Origin: Phycisphaerales bacterium
Lineage (GTDB): Bacteria; Planctomycetota; Phycisphaerae; Phycisphaerales; SM1A02
Assembly: GCA_014238125.1 (NCBI GenBank)
Contig: JABABS010000073.1
Location: 1-63,554 of the forward strand
Length of the DNA stretch: 63,554 nt
Direction: 5' to 3'
The notes beneath the pieces are model-generated. The model saw only the letters and a list, made by a program, of their open reading frames with translations, ran no database searches and had not been told where the DNA came from. Both the position numbers and the translations under genes were made by a program. Below, piece after piece: positions 44,795 through 53,295 of this stretch (positions within the stretch are counted from its first letter, which is position 1; each line of letters starts with the position of its first letter).

Positions 44795-45202
44795 ATGATT
44801 CGCAAACAAGCGATCAATCGTTGTATCTATATATTAAGTGCGCTGATTGTACGCCCATCTTTTGGTGGCTTTATTGCTGCTTCACCGCTCCCATTACCCA
44901 CGCCAAAATCAACTCAAGCCACCCATTGGCTCGGTCTATGGGAAGTTTGCTTTGCCTTGTTGGTCATCGCGAGTTTGATTTTTACAATTAGATGGATTTT
45001 TGGTCTGATGAATGACGGTAAAACACCTCTTATTGGATCAAAACAGCGAAATATCCAAATTATCGAACGGAAACCTCTCGGTGGACGCCAATCGCTCCTT
45101 CTGGTGCGATGTAGAGACACGGAAGTTTTGCTCCATCAATCCAAGGGGCGTTTGACTACGCTTTGTGCAGTTGATTCCGAAAATGAAGAGAACTCAAAGT
45201 GA
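44795..45202 (+). CDS. fliO: Flagellar biosynthesis protein FliO
   Basis: A 135-residue membrane protein of the flagellar export gate. The ATG at 44795 has AGGAAGG directly upstream; the frame opens earlier (44699) but through the structured leader. After a signal-like N-terminus and a membrane segment (WEVCFALLVIASLIFTIRW) comes the cytoplasmic FliO core: NIQIIERKPLGGRQSLLLVR, then EVLLHQSKGRLTTL. fliP starts with GTG overlapping its stop (GTGA). First gene of the flagellar operon. Confidence 0.85.
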   Translation: MIRKQAINRCIYILSALIVRPSFGGFIAASPLPLPTPKSTQATHWLGLWEVCFALLVIASLIFTIRWIFGLMNDGKTPLIGSKQRNIQIIERKPLGGRQSLLLVRCRDTEVLLHQSKGRLTTLCAVDSENEENSK

Positions 45203-45981
45203 ATTTTCTTTTGGCGACACTTCCAGATAATCCCATTGCTGCTCTTGAGCAAGCAGGAGCTTTGCTGCCTGCGAGTGATGGCTCGATTGGTTCGACAATC
45301 AACGTCCTACTGCTTCTGACCGTACTTGCGTTAGTGCCTTCAATTCTTGTTCTTTGCACCTGCTTTACACGATTTGTCGTCGTTCTTGCAGTTCTTCGTC
45401 AAGCCCTCGGTTCACCCTCTCTCCCTCCAACGCAAATTCTTGTCGGATTGAGTCTTTTGCTTTCTGTCGTTGTCATGGCTCCGACCCTCGAACAAATGTA
45501 CGACGATGGAATCAAGCCAATGATCGATGGGGAAATTACAAGCTCAGAGGAGGCGTGGGATAAAACAAAAAAACCAATTCGTGAGTTTATGTTTGCGCAA
45601 ATTGAGGCTGCCGATAATTGGTCAACTGTCTATATGATGCTTGAATATCGTGACATTGATACATCAGATCCTAGTAAGTTAACAACAGATGATGTTGATA
45701 CGCTTAGTTTGATTCCAGCGTATGTTCTAAGTGAATTAAAAACAGCGTTTTTGATTGGCTTTCGAATTTACTTACCACTTCTTGTAATTGATTTGCTTGT
45801 GTCTGGCTTGCTTGTTTCAATGGGCATGTTGATGTTGCCGCCAGTTTTGGTTTCATTGCCCTTTAAAATATTACTGTTCGTTCTCGTTGATGGTTGGGAA
45901 CTTGTAGTAGGGAATTTATTGCAAAGTGTCGCAACTCCGGAAGGTGTTGCGATGATCATGTCTGCGGGAGGTTTCGGATGA
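45199..45981 (+). CDS. fliP: Flagellar export gate protein FliP
   Basis: A 260-residue inner-membrane protein of the FliPQR core. GTG start overlapping fliO. Family segments are clear: VLCTCFTRFVVVLAVLRQAL, GSPSLPPTQILVGLSLLLSV, PIREFMFAQIE, then LIPAYVLSELKTAFLIGFRI and SMGMLMLPPVLVSLPFKILL. Four membrane segments. An acidic insertion (DIDTSDPSKLTTDDVD) sits in the periplasmic part. The stop overlaps fliQ. Confidence 0.97.
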   Translation: MNFLLATLPDNPIAALEQAGALLPASDGSIGSTINVLLLLTVLALVPSILVLCTCFTRFVVVLAVLRQALGSPSLPPTQILVGLSLLLSVVVMAPTLEQMYDDGIKPMIDGEITSSEEAWDKTKKPIREFMFAQIEAADNWSTVYMMLEYRDIDTSDPSKLTTDDVDTLSLIPAYVLSELKTAFLIGFRIYLPLLVIDLLVSGLLVSMGMLMLPPVLVSLPFKILLFVLVDGWELVVGNLLQSVATPEGVAMIMSAGGFG

Positions 45982-46232
45982 CCGATTTCCTCATCGAAAC
46001 ATTGCGTTCTGCATTGACAGTTGTTTTGGTTGTTGCCTCGCCAGTTTTACTGATTGGTTTGGTTGTCAGTCTTGTTATCAGTTTGATGCAAGCGATGACG
46101 CAAGTACAGGAACAAACCATCAGTTTGATTCCTCGCATGCTTGCAATGCTCATCGCAATTTTGATGTTAATGACTTGGATGTTTGGTCAGATCACTGACT
46201 TTGCAATAGAGATGTTTAGGATGACGCCATGA
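45978..46232 (+). CDS. fliQ: Flagellar export gate protein FliQ
   Basis: An 84-residue protein with two membrane segments (LTVVLVVASPVLLIGLVVSL and MLAMLIAILMLMTWMFGQI) and the family motif QAMTQVQEQTISLIPRM between them. Length and order match FliQ. The ATG overlaps the fliP stop by 4 bp and the gene's own stop overlaps fliR. Confidence 0.96.
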   Translation: MTDFLIETLRSALTVVLVVASPVLLIGLVVSLVISLMQAMTQVQEQTISLIPRMLAMLIAILMLMTWMFGQITDFAIEMFRMTP

Positions 46233-46993
46233 CAGCGCCTCTTGCCCAATCATTGCTTGCGTTGTTGGTTGTAACCGCTAGAGTTGGCGGGCTAGTTACA
46301 ACTGCACCAGTTTTAGCGTCGCCTGCAATTCCGAAACTCATTCGTGTTGCAATTGCATTGACTCTTGGTTTTGCAGTGTGGTCACTGATTCCTCCATTTG
46401 CTGGAATTGCACAAGGCGGAATTGGGTTGCTTGTAGTTCTTACTGTTGAATTTGCACTCGGAGCAACCATTGGTTTTTTGATGAGTATTCCACTCATTGC
46501 CTGTCAAATGGGTGGAACGCTCATGGGACAACAGATGAGCCTCGCTTTGCCATCAATGCTAGATCCAGCAACAGGATCGCAAACCGATGTGCTCGGTCAG
46601 GGATTCATGATGCTAGCTGTTGTTAGCTTCGTTGTGATTGGAGGTGTTGAACAAACATTTTCTGCAGTGGTAGCAAGTTTTTCTCATTTGCAAGCATCAG
46701 CACTTCTTGATCATGGGCTCGTGCAATCTTTAGGTGGGATGCTAGATACCGCTTTTGAGTTTGCACTTCGTATGGCGTTGCCAATACTTGCTGTGTTATT
46801 GCTGCAAACAGCTGCACTTGCAATTGTTGCGAGATCAATGCCGCAACTCAATATTTTCAGTGTCGGTTTACCCCTTCGTATCCTTGTTGGGTTAGTTGTT
46901 CTTGTTGGCGGTCTTGCATTTATTGGTCAAACAATGGAAATGTACCTCCCCTTAGGAACGGAACCAGTAAGCGCTTGGGCGGGAGTAGGTTGA
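46229..46993 (+). CDS. fliR: Flagellar export gate protein FliR
   Basis: A 254-residue polytopic membrane protein. Hydrophobic throughout, with the FliR patterns LIRVAIALTLGFAVW, ALGATIGFLMSIPLIACQMG, GQQMSLALPSMLDPATG and NIFSVGLPLRILVGLVVL. Completes the FliPQR gate. Overlaps fliQ (ATGA) and flhB (TGATG, one-base overlap). Confidence 0.95.
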   Translation: MTAPLAQSLLALLVVTARVGGLVTTAPVLASPAIPKLIRVAIALTLGFAVWSLIPPFAGIAQGGIGLLVVLTVEFALGATIGFLMSIPLIACQMGGTLMGQQMSLALPSMLDPATGSQTDVLGQGFMMLAVVSFVVIGGVEQTFSAVVASFSHLQASALLDHGLVQSLGGMLDTAFEFALRMALPILAVLLLQTAALAIVARSMPQLNIFSVGLPLRILVGLVVLVGGLAFIGQTMEMYLPLGTEPVSAWAGVG

Positions 46994-48006
46994 TGTCGTA
47001 CGATCGTCAAGAAGCAACAGAGCAGCCAACAGCAACTCGTCTCAGACGAGCAAGAGATGAGGGACAAGTTGCACGAAGCAGTGACTTTTCATCTTCGTTA
47101 CTTTCGCTCGTTGCAATTGGTTTTGCTTTGTATTGGTTTCCAAATATGATTGCCTCAGTAGAGTTACTTCTCTCGCAGGGAATTTCGAATTCTTCAGAAG
47201 ACCCGATGTTCCTCCTTGTGCAGTCGGGAGTTGCTCTGATGCACATCCTTTGGTTGCCGTGTCTCGTCCTTTTTGTTGCAGCAGTTTTTGCTGGTGTTGT
47301 ACAAGTTGGTACTCTCTTTGCACCCGTTGCCGCAAAAATAGATGTTAACAGAATAGACCCCATTTCTGGTTGGTCTCGTTTCTGGGGCAGCCATGGTTGG
47401 ATGAATCTATTATTCTCCTTTTGCAAATTGACAGCCGCGGTGTTTTTTGCAGGTGTAGTAGGTTGGACTTACAAGGAAGAACTCTTATCAATATCAAACG
47501 TTGAATTGATCACGGGATTTTCAATAGTTGGCATGATCGCAGGAAAGATGGTCTTTGCAGCCGCGGGCAGTCTCTTTGTATTGGGTTTGCTTGACATTAT
47601 TTGGCAGCGCTATCAGTTGAAATCAAATTTAAAAATGACACGGCAAGAGGTGATCTCTGAGCGAAAAGAGGAACATGGCAATGCAAACATTCGCAGAACA
47701 GTTCCACTGTCTAAACACACGTCTGATCGTGTTGTCCCATCACTGGTGGTTGTCGGAAAAACGATTGCAATTTCAATTCGATGGAATGCAACAACTATGA
47801 CTTCGCCAGTTGTTCTTGCGTTTATCCGTGAAGATGAGATAGATACGCTTGTTGAGAAGGCAAATGAACAAAACATTCCAGTGGCTATAAATCATTGGTT
47901 ATGTACTCGAGTTGAACAAAGTTGTGATACTGGCACAGTGGTACCCCCATCCTTGCACAGTGAAATTGCATCGGCGCTCACAATTGGGAGGAGAAAAATC
48001 GTATGA
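46993..48006 (+). CDS. flhB: Flagellar export switch protein FlhB, without NPTH motif
   Basis: A 337-residue protein. The N-terminus (ATEQPTATRLRRARDEGQVA) and the four membrane segments are standard, and the linker LKMTRQEVISERKEEHGNAN matches FlhB. In the cytoplasmic domain the nearly invariant NPTH self-cleavage site is missing: where TNPTHYSVAL is expected the sequence reads VVGKTIAISI. The following part (MTSPVVLAFIREDEIDTLVE, then NIPVAINHWLCTRVEQ) still aligns with the usual MSAPKVVAKG and NNVPTLEAPPLAR. FlhB normally cuts itself there to switch export from rod/hook to filament proteins. The start at 46993 overlaps the fliR stop. Confidence 0.9.
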   Translation: MSYDRQEATEQPTATRLRRARDEGQVARSSDFSSSLLSLVAIGFALYWFPNMIASVELLLSQGISNSSEDPMFLLVQSGVALMHILWLPCLVLFVAAVFAGVVQVGTLFAPVAAKIDVNRIDPISGWSRFWGSHGWMNLLFSFCKLTAAVFFAGVVGWTYKEELLSISNVELITGFSIVGMIAGKMVFAAAGSLFVLGLLDIIWQRYQLKSNLKMTRQEVISERKEEHGNANIRRTVPLSKHTSDRVVPSLVVVGKTIAISIRWNATTMTSPVVLAFIREDEIDTLVEKANEQNIPVAINHWLCTRVEQSCDTGTVVPPSLHSEIASALTIGRRKIV

Positions 48007-50084
48007 GTGTAAATATAACTGGATTTCAAAATTTCTTAGCTCAAGTCGCATGTCGTAGGCATTTACTTGTGCCAGGGTTGATGTTGAGTTTGGTCGCTGT
48101 TTTAGTTGTGCCGTTGCCTCCTGCAATGCTCGACGTGTTGCTTGCAGCAAACATTTCGCTTGCGGCTGTCATTTTGCTCACAACGATTTATACGAAAAGT
48201 CCATTGGATTTCAGTGTATTTCCAGCGCTGTTACTTATTACGACGCTTGGTCGCCTTGTGCTCAATGTCGCATCGACTCGATTGATTCTTTCAGCAGATG
48301 CAAGTTCGCCTGAAGCAGCGGTTGGGATGGCGGGACAAGTCATTGAAGCATTCGGTGGATTTGTTGCTGGCTCAAGTATTATTGTTGGTGCGATTATATT
48401 TTTGATTCTTGTAATTGTGCAATTTGTCGTGGTTACAAAAGGCGCAACTCGTATGAGTGAAGTTGCAGCACGTTTTACACTGGACGCGATGCCAGGCCGT
48501 CAGATGGCAATAGATGCAGATCTTTCTGCGGGATTGATTGAAGAACGAGAAGCGACAGACCGCCGCGATCGCGTGTTACGCGAAGCAGATTTTTATGGTG
48601 CGATGGACGGCGCGAGCAAGTTTGTTCGTGGAGATGCAATTGCAGGGCTTGTGATTATTGTTATCAACATTGTCGGTGGTCTTTGTGTTGGCATCATTGA
48701 GCGAGGATGGTCACCAGGGGCAACCTTCGATCTGTTTACACGTTTAACAATTGGCGATGGGCTTGCAAGCCAAATTCCATCTTTTCTCATTGCTGTTGCT
48801 GCGGGTCTAATCGTTGCAAGGGCAGGCGATCGCCGACCACTTGGAATGGAAATCCCCAAGCAACTAGTTTCACAACCAGCAGCACTTGCACTCGTTGCAG
48901 TTTTTCTTGTTGTTCTTTCTATCATGACACCACTGCCAACTCTGCCATTGTTGATTCTTGCAGCAGTATTAGGTGGTTTTGCTTGGTCGTCACATCAACA
49001 AGTAGTTGAAGAAGAACTTCAAAATACAGTTGAAGAACCCATTTTGATTCCAGAAACAATTACTGCCTCACCCGTCGTAGATATGTTGCAAGTTGAACTC
49101 GGAATTGGGTTGCTTTCACTCGCGCAAGTTGAACAAGGTGGTCATTTACTAGAACGGTTTTCAGCTGTCAGAGCATCTGTGTCACAAGACCTTGGGCTTG
49201 TTGTTCCACCGATTCGCGTTCTAGACAATATTGAAATCCCTAATTCTTCGTACAGAATTAAAATTAGAGGGGGGATCGTTGGTGAAGGGACGCTGCATCG
49301 AGATAGAAAAATGGTTGTTGTTGGTGAAGATGTTGGTCGAGGACTGGACGGTATTCGCGAAAAGGAACCAGTTTTCGGATTGTCTGCACTGTGGGTAACA
49401 GAAGATCGTAGCGATGAAGTTCGCGAACTTGAATTAACAAGTGTCGACTCTCTCTCAGTTCTTGTGACACATCTCTCGCAAATAGTAACCCGTCATGCAT
49501 CTGAACTCATTTCTTGGGAAGAGGTTTCACGTCTTATAGATGGTTTAAAGCAAACCTCTCCAAGACTGGTTGAAGAAACCATGAGTGGACCACTTACTAT
49601 TTCTAAGTTACATCGAATTGTGAAGTTGTTGCTTGCAGAACAAGTTCCAATTATTGACATGGAAACAATTGTTGAAATTGCAGCGGATCATGCAAAGAGC
49701 TCACTTGAAACTTGTGTTGAGAAAGTACGCGTTGCACTTCGAAGACAGATCTGTTCTCAAGTTTCATCGCCAAACGTACATGGACAACAGTCAATTAAAT
49801 GCATCACACTCCCGCCTGCAATTGAATCCGCATTACATCGTAATTCGTATGCTGATGTGCAACCCAAATCACTCGCCACGGCGCTTTCACATGCCGCTGT
49901 TCCGATTGTTAACGAAGGGCGTGTTGCTGTTGTCGTAGTATCTTCAGATGTCACTCGGCGATTTGTACGAGATGCTGTTGCACAGTTAGAGCCCTCGATT
50001 ATCGTTCTTAGTCAACAAGAAATTGTTACTGAAGTCGATTTGGAAGTTGTAGGTACAATTGATGTTGCCTCAAGAGCGTCATAA
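48003..50084 (+). CDS. flhA: Flagellar export protein FlhA
   Basis: A 693-residue export-apparatus ring protein. The N-terminal half has about eight membrane segments; the FHIPEP hallmark is in the cytoplasmic loop (KGATRMSEVAARFTLDAMPG, RQMAIDADLSAGLIEE, LREADFYGAMDGASKFVRGD). The C-terminal cytoplasmic domain follows from about residue 340 (SYRIKIRGG, GLSALWV). Overlaps flhB by 4 bp. All conserved blocks are present. Confidence 0.97.
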   Translation: MSVNITGFQNFLAQVACRRHLLVPGLMLSLVAVLVVPLPPAMLDVLLAANISLAAVILLTTIYTKSPLDFSVFPALLLITTLGRLVLNVASTRLILSADASSPEAAVGMAGQVIEAFGGFVAGSSIIVGAIIFLILVIVQFVVVTKGATRMSEVAARFTLDAMPGRQMAIDADLSAGLIEEREATDRRDRVLREADFYGAMDGASKFVRGDAIAGLVIIVINIVGGLCVGIIERGWSPGATFDLFTRLTIGDGLASQIPSFLIAVAAGLIVARAGDRRPLGMEIPKQLVSQPAALALVAVFLVVLSIMTPLPTLPLLILAAVLGGFAWSSHQQVVEEELQNTVEEPILIPETITASPVVDMLQVELGIGLLSLAQVEQGGHLLERFSAVRASVSQDLGLVVPPIRVLDNIEIPNSSYRIKIRGGIVGEGTLHRDRKMVVVGEDVGRGLDGIREKEPVFGLSALWVTEDRSDEVRELELTSVDSLSVLVTHLSQIVTRHASELISWEEVSRLIDGLKQTSPRLVEETMSGPLTISKLHRIVKLLLAEQVPIIDMETIVEIAADHAKSSLETCVEKVRVALRRQICSQVSSPNVHGQQSIKCITLPPAIESALHRNSYADVQPKSLATALSHAAVPIVNEGRVAVVVVSSDVTRRFVRDAVAQLEPSIIVLSQQEIVTEVDLEVVGTIDVASRAS

Positions 50085-50111
50085 AGTTTTTTCAAGGTAT
50101 GATGACAGTGT

Positions 50112-51092
50112 ATGAGTAGTAAAAAAGACACAACACAATCGGTGGCATCAACTGTCGAAGACCGTCAAAAGACTGTTGCCTACGCAAACTCACTACTCGG
50201 TGAACGAACTGACACGTATGTAAATAGCACAAAAATCGAAAAGCGGATCGAAGAAATCAAGTCAATGGTGGGCGAAGTACTTGAACATGGGTCAGCTGGT
50301 TGGCTATCTCCTGCGCTCGCACAGTCACATGCATGGCTCGTGTCGCAAGGTATTCCAGATGATGATGCGACATCCATCGTGCAGCGAGCTAGCGAAGGAT
50401 CTGGCATCGACAGAGAAACGCTTCACCAACGATTGTTTGAAACGTTTTTAGCAAGATTGCCATCGTGCGCATTGCCTCCACGAAGAGAGTCTGGTCAGCG
50501 CGCTGTAATTGCTTTGATTGGACCAACGGGTGTTGGAAAGACAACGACGATTGCAAAACTTGCAACACGATTTCGATTGCAACAAGGTCGGCGTGTTGCG
50601 TTGATCACTGCAGACACATACCGAATTGCTGCTGTTGACCAATTGCAAAAATATGCAGAACTTGTGGACGCATCATTTTACGTTGCAAGCACGAAACAAC
50701 AGATGCGAGATACGATTGCGTCTATTCAAGATGTGGACGTAGTTTTGATCGACACAGCCGGACGTAGCCGAACTGACGTTGACCGTATACAAGAAACTGG
50801 TGAAATTGTTGCAGTCGCAGAACCCACAGAGCGCCATCTTGTACTGTCCGCAGCGACATCTCTGACAGCGACACGAAGAGCCGCAGATAGTTTTATGGTG
50901 ACGAATTGTGATCGCGTCATTGTGACAAAGTTAGACGAAGCAGTTTCATTTGGTGAAATCATCACAGTATTGAGCGAACTTCAACTCCCTGTGAGTTGGT
51001 GCACAAATGGTCAGGATGTTTCTGCAAATATTGAGCCTGCAAAAATGGAGCGACTTGTTAAATCGTTGTTGCCCGCTGGATGCATTGCATGA
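50112..51092 (+). CDS. flhF: Flagellar SRP-like GTPase FlhF
   Basis: A 326-residue GTPase that sets flagellar placement. The N-domain (about 1-125) is helical; the G-domain has LIGPTGVGKTTTIAKLATRF (P-loop), ADTYRIAAVDQLQKYAEL, VLIDTAGRSRTD and TKLDEAVSFG (TKxD). It lacks the long B-domain N-terminus of some FlhF proteins. It begins 27 bp after flhA, the only non-overlapping junction in the flagellar run before fliA. Confidence 0.93.
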   Translation: MSSKKDTTQSVASTVEDRQKTVAYANSLLGERTDTYVNSTKIEKRIEEIKSMVGEVLEHGSAGWLSPALAQSHAWLVSQGIPDDDATSIVQRASEGSGIDRETLHQRLFETFLARLPSCALPPRRESGQRAVIALIGPTGVGKTTTIAKLATRFRLQQGRRVALITADTYRIAAVDQLQKYAELVDASFYVASTKQQMRDTIASIQDVDVVLIDTAGRSRTDVDRIQETGEIVAVAEPTERHLVLSAATSLTATRRAADSFMVTNCDRVIVTKLDEAVSFGEIITVLSELQLPVSWCTNGQDVSANIEPAKMERLVKSLLPAGCIA

Positions 51093-51919
51093 TTGAGAAA
51101 GCGAGCATTGAAGATTCAAATCGCAAGCCCCGCCGAGCGGGGCGTGCGATTGTTGTAACTTCAGGCAAGGGGGGTGTTGGAAAAACTAATATTTCCGTAA
51201 ACCTTGCAGTAGCACTCAGTCAACTCGGTCGTAAAGTGACTGTGATGGATGCAGATCTTGGAATGGCCAATGCAGATGTGCTTTGTGACTTAACCTTGCG
51301 AAGTGGTCTCGAAGATGTAGTTTCAGGAAAAAAGAAATTAGATGAAATCGCAATACTTGCTCCTGGTGGTTTTCTACTACTCCCAGGTGCTGGTGGAGTC
51401 CCAGCTATTGCTGATTTGCCTCAAGTTCAACGCAACCGATTGATTGATGCACTTGCAAGGCTTGAAGCTCGAAACGATTATTTGATTGTTGACACTGGCG
51501 CGGGAATTGGAGCGTCTGTTATGGGATTTGTTGCAGCAGTAGAGCGTGTCCTTATTGTGACAACGCCAGAGCCAACAGCGATCACAGATGCATATGCGAT
51601 GCTCAAGACAATTCGCAAGCGAAGACCAAGTACTAGGGCACGCTTGGTGGTCAACCAAGTTGATTCGCTCTCAGAAGGGATTGAAGTGCATGCACGCATA
51701 GATCAGGCAAGTAGAAGGTTTTTGGGCGTTGGGATCGGATTTGCTGGTTCAATTCCCAAAGATTCCCAAGTTCCACTGGCAGTACGTCGCCGGTCACCAT
51801 TGTTGATCAACTCGCCAAAATCAGCTGCGGCGAAGGCAATTCGACGACTTGCTGCTTCTATAGATGGTTCACCAATCCAAGAGACCCGTTCATTGCTGTC
51901 ATTTTTGACTCGTTCCTGA
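51089..51919 (+). CDS. flhG: Flagellar number regulator FlhG (MinD-like ATPase)
   Basis: A 276-residue ParA/MinD-type ATPase. VTSGKGGVGKTNISVNLAVA is the deviant Walker A, VTVMDADLGMANADVL the Switch I region, LIVDTGAGIG Walker B. It partners FlhF to control number and position of flagella. The ATG at 51089 overlaps the flhF stop (ATGA); an ATG nine bases earlier is possible. The C-terminus ends LLSFLTRS without an obvious membrane-targeting helix. Confidence 0.92.
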   Translation: MIEKASIEDSNRKPRRAGRAIVVTSGKGGVGKTNISVNLAVALSQLGRKVTVMDADLGMANADVLCDLTLRSGLEDVVSGKKKLDEIAILAPGGFLLLPGAGGVPAIADLPQVQRNRLIDALARLEARNDYLIVDTGAGIGASVMGFVAAVERVLIVTTPEPTAITDAYAMLKTIRKRRPSTRARLVVNQVDSLSEGIEVHARIDQASRRFLGVGIGFAGSIPKDSQVPLAVRRRSPLLINSPKSAAAKAIRRLAASIDGSPIQETRSLLSFLTRS

Positions 51920-52338
51920 CTTTTAAACCCATAAAGTCATACTTTACGACCGATAACCAGTTGGGGTTATTCGGGTTATGACATCTCCATGTGCCTGACG
52001 ATTTGCGTTCGTTAAGGTCGTAAATCACTGAATTACCTAAGTCTAGGTGGTCTATTCTCGGACTTCGATGAGTATATTTTCCATGCAGTGGCGAGACTGG
52101 TGAAGAATTAATCTTCATATTTGTTGAGCGAAGCGGAATTGAATGTGATCTTCTATAGGAGTACTTCGTACTTTATTTTCGTTTTATGTCAAACAAATTC
52201 TCACCACCATTATCCAAAACGCCCTCTGCGCGGTATAGTCTTGGCAACATCGATGCCAAGGATCGGCAGGATGTTACAAGTTCGTGTATCGATTTAGAAG
52301 ATGCAGGACAAAAAACGTTAGGGTCAAGGAGTAGACCG
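51920..52338 (+). other. Long region upstream of fliA (about 420 bp)
   Basis: No conserved gene is seen. The last 153 bp are an open extension of the fliA frame from an ATG at 52186 but show no sigma-factor features. A small hairpin GGAGTAC-TTC-GTACTTT followed by ATTTTCGTTTT (52158-52185) could be a weak terminator for flhF-flhG. An imperfect palindrome ATAACC/GGTTAT lies at 51953-51970. Confidence 0.4.
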
Positions 52339-53202
52339 ATGCCAAGTGCAACAGTTACAAAAACAAAACAAGATACTAAATCACAGTACACATTTACTGG
52401 AAAAGTCCCCAAGGGCTTAGACAAGATTGTGGCGACACCCCGTGGCGATATGGAATTGCTCCATGTTTGGCTGACGTATAAAGCGGAAGGGACACAGGAA
52501 TGGCGAAATGTTCTCATTGAACAGTATCTCACACTTGTGCGTTATACCGCAGAGCGCTTGCATTACAAATTGCCGTCTGAAGTTGATGTCGATGATCTTT
52601 ATTCAGCTGGCGTGTTTGGCTTGATGCATGCGATTAATGCGTATGATCTCTCACGCGGGATTAAATTCGAAACATACTGCACGCAACGCGTCATGGGTGC
52701 GATTTATGATGAGCTGCGTGCTAACGACTGGGTTCCACGGCTCGTCCGATCTCGAACGGCAAAGGTCGAGCGGGCTCGTAAATCAATAGAAATGGAAACC
52801 GGCGAAAAAGCGACGAATGAAGAAATCATCAGACTGATGGAAGTAGACCAGAACGAGTTCGTGAAACTCGATCGTGATTCTCGTCCCATCATGATGACGT
52901 CACTGAATCGAAAAGCATATGACAGCGATTCAAGTCGTGAAGTGACTGAAATTGATGTTATCTCAGATGATCGTCAAGAAAATCCAGTGCATGAACTCCA
53001 AAAGAGAGATCTTCAACTCTTGTTGACCAAGGGTCTCTCGAGAGCAGAACACTTGATTGTTGTTTTGTATTACTACGAAGAAATGACTATGAAAGAAATT
53101 GGCGCTACGCTCGACTTATCAGAGTCACGCGTGAGTCAAATGCATTCATCGATTCTTGCCCGACTTAAAGCGCAAATGCAACATCGTTGTAAAGAGTTTT
53201 AA
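52339..53202 (+). CDS. fliA: RNA polymerase sigma factor FliA/WhiG family
   Basis: A 287-residue sigma-28-type factor for late flagellar genes. The ATG at 52339 has AAGGAG seven bases upstream; an alternative ATG at 52186 would add 51 residues with no family similarity and no Shine-Dalgarno. Region 2 reads LVRYTAERLHYKLPSEVDVD, then LYSAGVFGLMHAINAYDLSR and IKFETYCTQRVMGAIYDELR; region 3 is NDWVPRLVRSRTAKVERA; region 4 is YYYEEMTMKEIGATLDLSES, then RVSQMHSSILARLK. Separated from flhG by about 420 bp, so it probably has its own promoter. A strong terminator follows. Confidence 0.92.
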   Translation: MPSATVTKTKQDTKSQYTFTGKVPKGLDKIVATPRGDMELLHVWLTYKAEGTQEWRNVLIEQYLTLVRYTAERLHYKLPSEVDVDDLYSAGVFGLMHAINAYDLSRGIKFETYCTQRVMGAIYDELRANDWVPRLVRSRTAKVERARKSIEMETGEKATNEEIIRLMEVDQNEFVKLDRDSRPIMMTSLNRKAYDSDSSREVTEIDVISDDRQENPVHELQKRDLQLLLTKGLSRAEHLIVVLYYYEEMTMKEIGATLDLSESRVSQMHSSILARLKAQMQHRCKEF

Positions 53203-53227
53203 GCAGGGGGGTTACCCAACTGAAAAA

Positions 53228-53256
53228 GGCCGCGGCGAAAGTCGCGGTCTTTTTTT
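53228..53256 (+). terminator. Intrinsic terminator after fliA
   Basis: A nine-pair stem (GGCCGCGGC with GTCGCGGTC, two G-U) capped by GAAA and followed by seven T; AAAAA before the stem gives a T-run on the other strand too, so it may also serve the convergent CoA-transferase gene. Confidence 0.85.
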
Positions 53257-53295
53257 AATTGAAATTGTTTTGCACCACAAAACAACCCGCGTCGT

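Noticed and set aside
51932-51956. Sigma-28-like promoter (TAAA, then ACCGATAA) upstream of fliA
   Set aside because: The spacing is 13 rather than 15 bases and it lies about 390 bp from the favoured start codon, so support is too weak.
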